63,022 bases of DNA from positions 1 to 63,022 of the IMG/VR virus record IMGVR_UViG_3300031578_012080. One strand, given 5' to 3'. This DNA comes from a virus. Position 1 is the first letter of the stretch; each line of letters begins with the position of its first letter. This document shows positions 35,151 to 43,201 of the stretch, piece by piece. The position numbers and the translations under genes were made by a program. The notes beneath the pieces are model-generated. The model did no database searches and was not told the origin of the DNA. It was given only the letters and a program-made list of their open reading frames with translations.

Positions 35151-35221
35151 CCTGACATCCTTTCTAGTTAGAGAGTTTTTAATATTATAATTATTGTTTT
35201 ATCATGTTTCTCCTGTAAATT

Positions 35222-36364
35222 TTAAAAAAACTTTTCAAGTTTAAAATAATTATTTTTCTGTGAAAATGCATCATTAATTTCTTTTTTTATACAATCATCT
35301 GGATCTTTGCCTTGAGGAAGAAGAATATTAGAAACACATATATCTTCTAGACACTCCAGGATTTTTTTTGCTGCATCTTGACCAGGATTCTTTTTCTTTC
35401 CATTGACATCAATCTTCATATCGTTATCCAGTAAAATATCGATGGCATTAAAATTCTTAATTAGAAGTTTTATTCTATACGGATTTATATGACAACTTAA
35501 TGCCGCAACGGCATTATATCCAAAGTTAATTAATTTTATCGCATCGAACACTCCTTCACAGATTATCACGTAGTCCTTTTTTACTGCTTTGTCCCAATTA
35601 AAAAATATTTTTAATAAAGGTGCACCGAACGGATATAATATTTTTTTAACTTCATATTTTTTTCTTAATTCTTTAATTTGATCTTTTGTATAATTTCCTG
35701 CTTTTATTTGGTCTTTTATTTTTTTCCATAAATCAGATCTTCCTGACATATCTCTTGCTGCAAATGTAGCTAATTTGTTTTCAAAATAAACTGGTATTAT
35801 TAATCTATCTCTATATTTCTCATCATATGTAGATTTTGGATCATGACAATACATCATTTTCCATTTTTTTATATTCTTTAAACTTACTCTAAATTTTATT
35901 TTAGATAGATACTTTTCAGCTGGTTCAAAACATTGAGGATATTTTATTTCTTTAACTTCTTTTTCATCTTCCTCTGTATCACAAGGTCTTTTATATGCCA
36001 GCATTTCTTCATACGAACGACCTATTTTGTCAAATACATCTTCTGCTTTTTCTTCTCCAATTCCAACTTTTATTTTTATAAATTTAATTGTTTCCATTAT
36101 GTTTGGTAATTTTTCCATCTTTTTTACAAATGTGAAAAGATTACCACCACCACATACAAAACAATTATAAACACCATCTTTTTCCCTAATAGAAAATGAC
36201 GGACTTAAATCATCATGATCTGGAAATGGACAACAACATTGAAATTCTCTTCCTTTATGACCATGATATTCAGAATAATCAATATCATATTCATCTAAGA
36301 TTCTTATTAAATCAATTTTTTTATAGATTTCTCTATATAATTTTTTAAAATCAATATCACTCAT
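35222..36364 (-). CDS. DnaG-type DNA primase
   Basis: 380 aa. An N-terminal CHC2 zinc finger has Cys43-45, PFPDH (46-50) and CFVC (68-71). The TOPRIM core has VIICEGVFDAIKLINFG and the acidic DILLDND, followed by GQDAAKKIL. It makes RNA primers for the DnaE polymerase and should work with the DnaB-like helicase encoded 2.1 kb upstream. It is shorter than bacterial DnaG (about 580 aa) because the C-terminal helicase-binding domain is absent. Confidence 0.92.
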   Translation of the reverse strand: MSDIDFKKLYREIYKKIDLIRILDEYDIDYSEYHGHKGREFQCCCPFPDHDDLSPSFSIREKDGVYNCFVCGGGNLFTFVKKMEKLPNIMETIKFIKIKVGIGEEKAEDVFDKIGRSYEEMLAYKRPCDTEEDEKEVKEIKYPQCFEPAEKYLSKIKFRVSLKNIKKWKMMYCHDPKSTYDEKYRDRLIIPVYFENKLATFAARDMSGRSDLWKKIKDQIKAGNYTKDQIKELRKKYEVKKILYPFGAPLLKIFFNWDKAVKKDYVIICEGVFDAIKLINFGYNAVAALSCHINPYRIKLLIKNFNAIDILLDNDMKIDVNGKKKNPGQDAAKKILECLEDICVSNILLPQGKDPDDCIKKEINDAFSQKNNYFKLEKFF

Positions 36365-37164
36365 TTAATTTTTAAATTGTTTGCTGTAATATGATCTTTC
36401 AAAATATTATTCTTATTATACTCACAATCTACATAATCACAATATCTACAACCATCAGCTGGTTTTTTCTCAAATTCATTATTATCAATACAATCAAACA
36501 TCTTATTTACTAATACTACAATTTCATTATAATCTTTATCTTCTACTTTTTGTATAAAAATATCATTTACTTTTTTGGCAGGATGTACAAACAATACAGC
36601 ATCTTCAACATAACCATATTTTTTATTAAGTGCCCAACTATATATTAATCCTTGTATTCTATAATAATCATAATATTTCCCAGTTTTCCAATCTACAATA
36701 AATAATTTATCATCTACTTGAAATATTGCATCAATATATCCTTTTACATTTATTTCATACCTATCATTTTCATATGGTATTATAAATTCTAATTCAATTC
36801 CATAATCTTTTCCAAGATATTTTGCTTTTTGTAACCATTTATTTTTATGAGCCATGGCCACCCAATTTTTTATCATTGTGTAGCCACTCATTTTTGTATA
36901 CTTTAAATATGGATCAGTACACTTATATTCTTTTGTCTTTTGATTAAAAACACCTTCCCAATCATTGAATAAACTCCTTGTTATGAAATCTTTTTTATAA
37001 TAAAAAGCTTTCATTAATTCATGGAATGCTTGAGCTTTAACTAATGTTGCACCGGCTTTTGATATAGGTTCTCGTTTGAGAATCTTATCTTGTTGAAATG
37101 CCCATGGACAACCATCAAATTTACCCAATGTTGAAGCCGATAGATTAAAATCTAATTTTTTCAT
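36361..37164 (-). CDS. PD-(D/E)xK nuclease of the Cas4/RecB type
   Basis: 267 aa. It opens with NLSASTLGKFDGCPWAFQ (Cys19). The nuclease core is GYIDAIFQVDDKLFIVDWKTG, which holds the D and DxK residues, followed by YRIQGLIYSWAL (QxxxY). Three Cys near the end (CRYC, then DYVDC) complete the four-Cys Fe-S pattern of Cas4 and AddB. It likely acts as an exonuclease or endonuclease on DNA ends. No CRISPR genes are near, so a replication/recombination role is more likely than adaptation. Confidence 0.88.
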   Translation of the reverse strand: MKKLDFNLSASTLGKFDGCPWAFQQDKILKREPISKAGATLVKAQAFHELMKAFYYKKDFITRSLFNDWEGVFNQKTKEYKCTDPYLKYTKMSGYTMIKNWVAMAHKNKWLQKAKYLGKDYGIELEFIIPYENDRYEINVKGYIDAIFQVDDKLFIVDWKTGKYYDYYRIQGLIYSWALNKKYGYVEDAVLFVHPAKKVNDIFIQKVEDKDYNEIVVLVNKMFDCIDNNEFEKKPADGCRYCDYVDCEYNKNNILKDHITANNLKIK

Positions 37165-38459
37165 TTTTTAAATATATCAACAACAAAATCTATTGCTTTC
37201 TCATTTAATCTCATATTTTCCATTAATTTATATTGTTCTTTATTTGTTGCCATTTTCTCTATCATTGCTGCTTTTTTTTCATCATCATATAATAAGAGTT
37301 TTGATAATGAATTAACGTGTTCTTCAACTTCCTTCTTGTTGGTTGTAATATTATATTTTTTAGCAATATTTTCTAGTATTAATGTTATTCTTACTGTTTC
37401 ACTTGCTTGATCATTATTGTTATCATAGAAATAAACTTTTCCATTTGCATTGTTTTTCAGAAACTCTTTTTCTGTTTTGCCAAGTCTTGTTAAATAATTA
37501 TTCCAATTTCGAGCTATCTCATCATTTACCATTGCATCAGGAATAGGAGCAAATTTTGATTTCTCTTTTATTGAATTTATAACAATACGTTTAAAATTGT
37601 CATCATAATTTTTCTTTTTGACTTTAAATAATTCTTTTTTTACTTCTTCTTTATAATCATCAACAGATTTATATCCCATTCCTATTGCAAATTCTTCATT
37701 TAATTCCTGCTTAACTTTTTGTTTTATCAAATTAAGCTTAACATTAAATTTTGCTCTTTTTCCTGCTTTTGTTTTATCTCTATAATCTTCTGGAAATGTT
37801 ACATCAATAATTCTTTCCTCATCAATTTTCATTCCTATCATTTGATCTTCAAAATTATCGATAAACTGGTGTTTACCATTTTGAAGTTCATTTATACAAA
37901 TTTTATAATCTTTAGCAGTTCCACCCTTGAATGGTTTTTCCTCACCATGTAATATTCCTTCAAAATCAATTACAGCAACATCAAAATTATTAAGTATTTG
38001 TTTATCTGAATCAACAATTTTATCTTTCTTTGCCAAATCTGCTGTTATCTTATTCTGAATTGCATCTTCATCTACTGTTGGTTCAACATATGATAAATCT
38101 AAATTTTCAATCACTGGTAATTTCACATCAGGCTTTAATTCTGCTTTAAATGACATGGTGAAATCACTTTTATCATTTGTTAAATCACCAAAAAAATTGA
38201 AATCACTTGATGATACTATATTATATTGTGCTGCAACTTGTAAATATATTTCATCAATTAAGTTTTTATAAAGTTGTTCTATATCAAAGTTTTTTTCTGC
38301 AATATTTCTTGGAATATTTCCTTTTCTAAATCCCTCTAGTTGTGGCAAATTTTTTCTTATAGTATTATATGTCTTATCTTTTCTTTTTATGAAAGTATCA
38401 GCATCCTCTTTCACAGTAATCAAAACAGGTTGTGACATTTTTTTTAGTTTAACTTCCAT
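37161..38459 (-). CDS. tig: trigger factor-like ribosome-associated chaperone
   Basis: 432 aa, the same length as bacterial trigger factor. GFRKGNIPR at 43-51 matches the ribosome-docking signature, with Phe44-Arg45-Lys46 at the same numbers as in E. coli. The FKBP-like PPIase domain follows (VIDFEGILHGEEKPFKGG, then FIDNFEDQMIGMK and VTFPEDYRD, about 165-245). The C-terminal helical arms run from about 250 to the end. It would bind nascent chains on host ribosomes. It sits among replication genes between primase/nuclease and DnaB-like helicase. Phage copies are rare in my knowledge. Confidence 0.9.
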   Translation of the reverse strand: MEVKLKKMSQPVLITVKEDADTFIKRKDKTYNTIRKNLPQLEGFRKGNIPRNIAEKNFDIEQLYKNLIDEIYLQVAAQYNIVSSSDFNFFGDLTNDKSDFTMSFKAELKPDVKLPVIENLDLSYVEPTVDEDAIQNKITADLAKKDKIVDSDKQILNNFDVAVIDFEGILHGEEKPFKGGTAKDYKICINELQNGKHQFIDNFEDQMIGMKIDEERIIDVTFPEDYRDKTKAGKRAKFNVKLNLIKQKVKQELNEEFAIGMGYKSVDDYKEEVKKELFKVKKKNYDDNFKRIVINSIKEKSKFAPIPDAMVNDEIARNWNNYLTRLGKTEKEFLKNNANGKVYFYDNNNDQASETVRITLILENIAKKYNITTNKKEVEEHVNSLSKLLLYDDEKKAAMIEKMATNKEQYKLMENMRLNEKAIDFVVDIFKK

Positions 38460-38480
38460 TTAATACCACCCTTTTATTAA

Positions 38481-39881
38481 TTATTCATTATTATTTTCTT
38501 CATCTTCATCCATCTCTTCATCTTCTTCAAATCGCATACGCTCAAATTGTTTTATAAAAAATGCTTCTTTTATGTCGGAATCTCTTGTTTTTGGAAATTC
38601 AAATTTTGCACGTTGTTTGTCACCTGTTATTCCAATCATATTGTCAGCATTATGACCAATTTTATCACTAAATGCGGCATCAACTGTGTCAACACCTTTT
38701 CCATGTTTATGTCTACTATGTGATTCTCTATTAAATTGACTTGCCGCTATAACTGGAAATGCCATTTTTCTTCCTAATAATTTTAAATCCCATGTTATAG
38801 CACCAATTTTATCATCAACTGTCTTATCATTTGGAACCATTTGATAAAGTGGATCAATTATTAATAAATCAACTTTTTCGTTTATTGCATTTTCGAAAGC
38901 TATAATTCTAGATTCAATAAATGAAGCATTACAATTTTCAGGTGCATCAATAAAATATAAAAAATTATCATGTGCATCTTTTTCTTTTTTTAATTGTTTT
39001 TCTAAATATTCAATCTCTTGATCTTCTAATAATTCTGGACGCTTCAGCTTATTATAATTTATACCACTAATGTGACAATAATACCTATTCCTTTGTTGAT
39101 CTAGAGGCATCTCTATTGTTATCACAATGACATTATAACGACTGTTATATGCATGACCGGCAAAATTAAGTAGTAAAACAGACTTACCCATTCCTGGACG
39201 ACCAAGAACAATAGTTAATTCTCCTGGAAACCAACCACCAGTCGCCCTATCGATTACGCTATATCCACTTGGGATACCTCTATATTTTGACGGATCTTTT
39301 TTCTTTGCTTTTATAAGATCCATATCCCTCTTAATATCATGAAAGATATTTTCTTCAATCATTCTAAAACTACCTGAACCAGCAGATATTTTAACTATTG
39401 TATCTGATATAGTTTGAATCATTTTTCTAGAATCAACTGTTGATTGATTACTATGAATCTTTTTTAATGAATCATTAACATCTAAATTAAGATCAAATAC
39501 AATTCTACAATTTTGCAACTCTTTAAGTTTATTTAAAGTGATTTTAAATGACTTGGGCTCAAAATCTTTTTCAAATATTTTATCTAACAGTATTTCCTTG
39601 TTTTCAAACTCATCTTTGTTTGTATATTTATGCTTTAGATTTTCTATAAGCATATTCTTTTCGAGACATTCTGAATGTTTTATATAATTCGAAACAATCT
39701 GTTCATATAACCATTTTTTAAATGCAGAATAAAAAATTTCATTACTCAAACCAAAGTTTACAACATAACCAATATTTGAATTAATTTCATTTACGTTGAA
39801 TTCACTATCTTTACTTGCATTATATAATAAACAACGCAAAACTCGATCTTCTAATTCTATATCAACAAACGGTTTTGGCAC
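38481..39881 (-). CDS. dnaB: DnaB-like replicative helicase
   Basis: 466 aa. The RecA-fold helicase domain has GYSVIDRATGGWFPGELTIV, Walker A GRPGMGKS, VIVITIEMPLDQQ, Walker B DLLIIDPLYQM, a sensor ASQFNRESH, and a C-terminal KHGKGVDTVDAAFSDKIG segment. The N-terminal domain is divergent. The end is an acidic Glu/Asp/Asn tail. It is encoded just after the loader and upstream of the primase, forming a bacterial-type replisome with DnaE. Confidence 0.92.
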   Translation of the reverse strand: MPKPFVDIELEDRVLRCLLYNASKDSEFNVNEINSNIGYVVNFGLSNEIFYSAFKKWLYEQIVSNYIKHSECLEKNMLIENLKHKYTNKDEFENKEILLDKIFEKDFEPKSFKITLNKLKELQNCRIVFDLNLDVNDSLKKIHSNQSTVDSRKMIQTISDTIVKISAGSGSFRMIEENIFHDIKRDMDLIKAKKKDPSKYRGIPSGYSVIDRATGGWFPGELTIVLGRPGMGKSVLLLNFAGHAYNSRYNVIVITIEMPLDQQRNRYYCHISGINYNKLKRPELLEDQEIEYLEKQLKKEKDAHDNFLYFIDAPENCNASFIESRIIAFENAINEKVDLLIIDPLYQMVPNDKTVDDKIGAITWDLKLLGRKMAFPVIAASQFNRESHSRHKHGKGVDTVDAAFSDKIGHNADNMIGITGDKQRAKFEFPKTRDSDIKEAFFIKQFERMRFEEDEEMDEDEENNNE

Positions 39882-40624
39882 TATTTATCGCCCTTTTTCT
39901 CTAATAGTTCATCCATTAATTTTTCACCTAATAAATCTCTGTAATCATCACCAATAAGATCAATTTCTATTAGTCTTTCTTTGAAATTAGAATATAATGC
40001 ATCACCAAAAACATCTTTATTGTCCCTTAACTCATGATTTGCTGTGATTATAGTTACTTTATTGGCATCATCACGTTTTGTGAAGATTTCATCAATATGG
40101 ACTCTTTCCTTTTCAGAAACATCAAATAATCTTACAATATCATCAACAACTAATATATCTGTATTGTCCACTATATAATCCCAATATATTTTTCTATCCT
40201 CACTCTTCCAACCAGAGCGTGCAAAATTAATTATTTCAGATGATTTGCAGAAAAAACATTTATAATGTTGTTTAATAGCTTCTTTAAGTATAATAATAGA
40301 AATAGTAGTTTTTGCCACACCATGTGGGCCCGAAAGATATAATCCTATTCCTTTTTTAACTGCATTTTCAAGATTATTTAAATAACTATCAATTTTATCA
40401 ATAGAATCATAATTTTTTTCAACTGTTAATATTCTTTTCTTTATTTTATCTAATTCAAATTTAAAATATTTTTGTGGTATATTTGCTAAAATATAATTTG
40501 TGTCTAACCATTTTTTAATAGAATCAATATTTTCTAATCTTTGATAAACCTTCTCATTTCCAAATTGAGTCAGTTCTCTGAATCTAAAATAATGATTCCA
40601 AAAATCTTTTTTCTTAGTCATCAT
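39881..40624 (-). CDS. DnaC/DnaI-like helicase loader ATPase
   Basis: 247 aa AAA+ protein. Walker A is GPHGVAKTT near 99-107, Walker B DILVVDDI near 155-162, and a sensor strand VTIITANHEL follows. The 95 N-terminal residues are helical and basic, the part that contacts helicase in DnaC-type loaders. The stop and start junctions with the DnaB-like gene overlap by one base, which supports joint function. Confidence 0.88.
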   Translation of the reverse strand: MMTKKKDFWNHYFRFRELTQFGNEKVYQRLENIDSIKKWLDTNYILANIPQKYFKFELDKIKKRILTVEKNYDSIDKIDSYLNNLENAVKKGIGLYLSGPHGVAKTTISIIILKEAIKQHYKCFFCKSSEIINFARSGWKSEDRKIYWDYIVDNTDILVVDDIVRLFDVSEKERVHIDEIFTKRDDANKVTIITANHELRDNKDVFGDALYSNFKERLIEIDLIGDDYRDLLGEKLMDELLEKKGDK

Positions 40625-41561
40625 TTAACCAATCATATCCATTAAATATTTCATCTTCATTGTTTTCATCTTTTAAAATTTTGACACCTTCATTATATAA
40701 TTTTTTAAGACCTTTTATATCATTTAATTCTAAATATGAATTATATGCTATATTGTCATTAATTTGCCCTTTTGCTATTTTAATTGCTAGATTTCTATTA
40801 CTTTCATTTTTTTCATCTGCATATTTATCTAAATTTTTAGATTTGAAATCATTACTTGAATTTTTTTGAATTGATTCAAATTTTCGTTCATCTTGTATAT
40901 TTCTTAATATTCCTAAAATATAATTTGGATGTCTATTAGCATATAATTTCTCATCATTATTATAAATGTCACAAACTTTTTCTAATATTTTTTCATTTAC
41001 TTCTAATAATGGTTCAGCCAGTTTTCTTATATCTTCAAGTTCAACTTTCTTATTTTTCTTATTATAATATTCAATAGTTCCTTCTATTGTTTTTCTTAAT
41101 TTCTTAATAACTGTTTCTTTTGAACACCTTGGTAAAATACTTTCTTCAATATACTTATCTAAATATATTTTTATATTCTTCTTTCTTCTTATTTTACCTT
41201 TTTTATCAAATATTTTTATAGAAAATTCACCCTTATCATCAGAGTCATTATCTGAATATATTTTAGTTAAATTTAATACATAAACATTGTTTTTATAATA
41301 TCTTTTTGCTAATTCCCAATATGATAATTCTCCCCAAACACTTTCTATAATATCATTATCATCACCAATAATAATTTGACTTTTAAAAACCGAAAATGGT
41401 ACTTCGAATTCATCTTTTTTATCTTTATACTCTTCTTCATTATCAATATAAAATTTATAAAATCTAATTAGAGTATTAAATGCTTCCGGTGATAATAAAA
41501 AACAATATCTTTGAAGAAAGACACTTGGTATTTTATAATACTCCATATTATTTTTTGCCAA
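40614..41561 (-). CDS. putative replication initiator / DnaD-like protein
   Basis: 315 aa. No clear motif, but the position directly upstream of the loader and DnaB-like helicase is that of phage replication initiators. The N-terminus (MEYYKIPSVFLQRYCFLLSP) could be a winged helix. The C-terminal part has a helical stretch with HPNYILGILRNIQDER resembling the YxxxI segments of DnaD/DnaB-like domains. It ends in an acidic tail. About 85 AT-rich bases without a gene separate it from the helicase gene at 41648. The assignment is mainly contextual. Confidence 0.4.
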   Translation of the reverse strand: MAKNNMEYYKIPSVFLQRYCFLLSPEAFNTLIRFYKFYIDNEEEYKDKKDEFEVPFSVFKSQIIIGDDNDIIESVWGELSYWELAKRYYKNNVYVLNLTKIYSDNDSDDKGEFSIKIFDKKGKIRRKKNIKIYLDKYIEESILPRCSKETVIKKLRKTIEGTIEYYNKKNKKVELEDIRKLAEPLLEVNEKILEKVCDIYNNDEKLYANRHPNYILGILRNIQDERKFESIQKNSSNDFKSKNLDKYADEKNESNRNLAIKIAKGQINDNIAYNSYLELNDIKGLKKLYNEGVKILKDENNEDEIFNGYDWLNDD

Positions 41562-41647
41562 CTTGAATTAAAATAAATTTTGATGGTCAATATTTAAATT
41601 TATAATGAATATTATATAATTTTTCACAACAAAATTATCATAATATT

Positions 41648-43126
41648 TTAAAAATGTTCTCTGACTTCAAATTCTTTTTCCATATTATATATTTCTATTC
41701 TTCTCTTTGATTGTCCAGTCAAATATCGTATACGATCATAAAAATCTACAATGATTGCCTCTTCCTTTATATTATTTTCAACATTTGGATATGGTCGTAA
41801 TGTTCTACCAATCCTTTGAAAACATTTGATTAGTGATTTTCCACCTCCAGCAAGTATAGCAGCATCAAGAGCAGGTAAATCCAGTCCTTCATCAGCAACG
41901 GTAGTACCAATCAATACATTTAATTCTCTTTCTCTTATTTTTTGTAATAATATTTTCCTATCTTTCTTTTTTACTTCACCTCTTATAAATGCAGCTTTTA
42001 TATCGGGTATCTCTTCTTCTAACATCTTTAAAATTATTTTTCCATGTTTTATCAATGAAACTGTTATTAGTACAGTCTTATCCATTTCTAAAAATCTATG
42101 AACACAATCAATTATCAATCCATTTCTTTCATCATTTTCAACAATATATTCTTTATATATTGTTCTAAATTTCTTTCTAAAAAATTGATACTTTGTAATC
42201 TTATTTGGTGGCAATATATAAATAATAGGTCTAACTAAAAATCCTCTTTCAATTAAATATGAAGCCGTAATATTTGCAATTATTTTTCCAGTATATGCTT
42301 CAAGTATTATATCAGTTGAATCATATTTAAAAGGCGTTGCGCTCAATCCGTATTTATAAAATGCATTTTCCGCCAGTGTTAAGAAGTTTACAAATGATAC
42401 CGCCTTTGAATGTTGACATTCATCATTTATAACTACATCAGCATTCTCAACCATTCTTCTTACTTCATCTTTTTTATTTAATATCTTTTCTGAAATTTCT
42501 TCTTTTATATATGATTCATCATCAATAGGTTCATATTCATATCCTAACGCCGCATTTATTGTTTGAATAGTAGCAACAGTAAACTTTTTTATTTCACAAT
42601 GTCCGCCGCCTAGTCTTCCAATTTCAAGTTGCAACATATCTGAAATTTCATCATATGCCTGTTCCAAAAGATCAATGGTATGTACAACAAAAATTGTATT
42701 TAAATTCAATCGTGCAATGATGGAAGCACCAATCACAGTCTTACCACCACCAGTGGCAACTTTTATTATGCCTCTTTGTGCTATTATTGCATCATCAATT
42801 ATTTTTTGTTGATAGTCTCTGTACTCTTTACCATGTACTTTCAATTCTTTTGTCTGTTTAGGATATTCTCGTTCATCGACAACATCAAATTTAACTTTGT
42901 GTTTATCAAATACATTTGAAACATATGAATAAAGACCAGTAGGATATTTTACTTCATTACCATTATGTAGAAGGGAATATTTGTAATTCACAGATTCTTT
43001 TCTAAATGGAGAATATTCCTGAATTATATATGATAAATCTTCATTTATCTCTTTCAATAATTCGTGGTCTAATTCTTCCTTAGATTTTATGTGAGTCCAA
43101 ATATTCCCTAATTCAAGTTCAACCAT
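41648..43126 (-). CDS. UvsW-like SF2 DNA helicase
   Basis: 492 aa. Motifs run in order: YRDYQQKIIDDAI (Q-motif region), ATGGGKTV (Walker A, near 123-130), FVVHTIDLLEQA (Ia), VATIQTINA, INDECQH (DExH box), YGLSATPF (III), then the second RecA domain with TVLITVSL, VLIGTTVADEGLDLPALDAAI (V) and RIGRTLRPYP (VI). T4 UvsW unwinds branched DNA and helps switch from origin- to recombination-dependent replication. The N-terminal 90 residues are not recognised. Confidence 0.9.
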   Translation of the reverse strand: MVELELGNIWTHIKSKEELDHELLKEINEDLSYIIQEYSPFRKESVNYKYSLLHNGNEVKYPTGLYSYVSNVFDKHKVKFDVVDEREYPKQTKELKVHGKEYRDYQQKIIDDAIIAQRGIIKVATGGGKTVIGASIIARLNLNTIFVVHTIDLLEQAYDEISDMLQLEIGRLGGGHCEIKKFTVATIQTINAALGYEYEPIDDESYIKEEISEKILNKKDEVRRMVENADVVINDECQHSKAVSFVNFLTLAENAFYKYGLSATPFKYDSTDIILEAYTGKIIANITASYLIERGFLVRPIIYILPPNKITKYQFFRKKFRTIYKEYIVENDERNGLIIDCVHRFLEMDKTVLITVSLIKHGKIILKMLEEEIPDIKAAFIRGEVKKKDRKILLQKIRERELNVLIGTTVADEGLDLPALDAAILAGGGKSLIKCFQRIGRTLRPYPNVENNIKEEAIIVDFYDRIRYLTGQSKRRIEIYNMEKEFEVREHF

Positions 43127-43155
43127 ATACTTATTAATTTCTTATTTAATCCTTT

Positions 43156-43201
43156 ATGAAATTTTAATTATTTTTATAATAAAACATCAATAAAATTTCA
43201 T
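43156..43201. repeat. 11-base inverted repeat at the end of the 999-aa gene
   Basis: ATGAAATTTTA (43156-43166) and TAAAATTTCAT (43191-43201) are perfect inverted copies around 24 AT-only-rich bases. The right arm overlaps the stop codon of the 999-aa structural gene. The structure could slow RNA decay or end transcription between structural and replication blocks. There is no clear T-run, so I do not call it a terminator. Confidence 0.4.

Noticed and set aside
35151-35221. A four-codon leader peptide (MIKQ) and promoter before the sigma-like gene
   Set aside because: The AGGAG-ATG is good, but a four-codon frame is easily random and the TATAAT-like hexamer has no convincing -35. I mention it only within the sigma entry.
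36361-37164. Cas4-like nuclease as evidence of a CRISPR-Cas locus
   Set aside because: No repeat-spacer array and no cas1/cas2 or effector genes are present. Phages often carry free-standing Cas4/RecB-type nucleases in replication operons.
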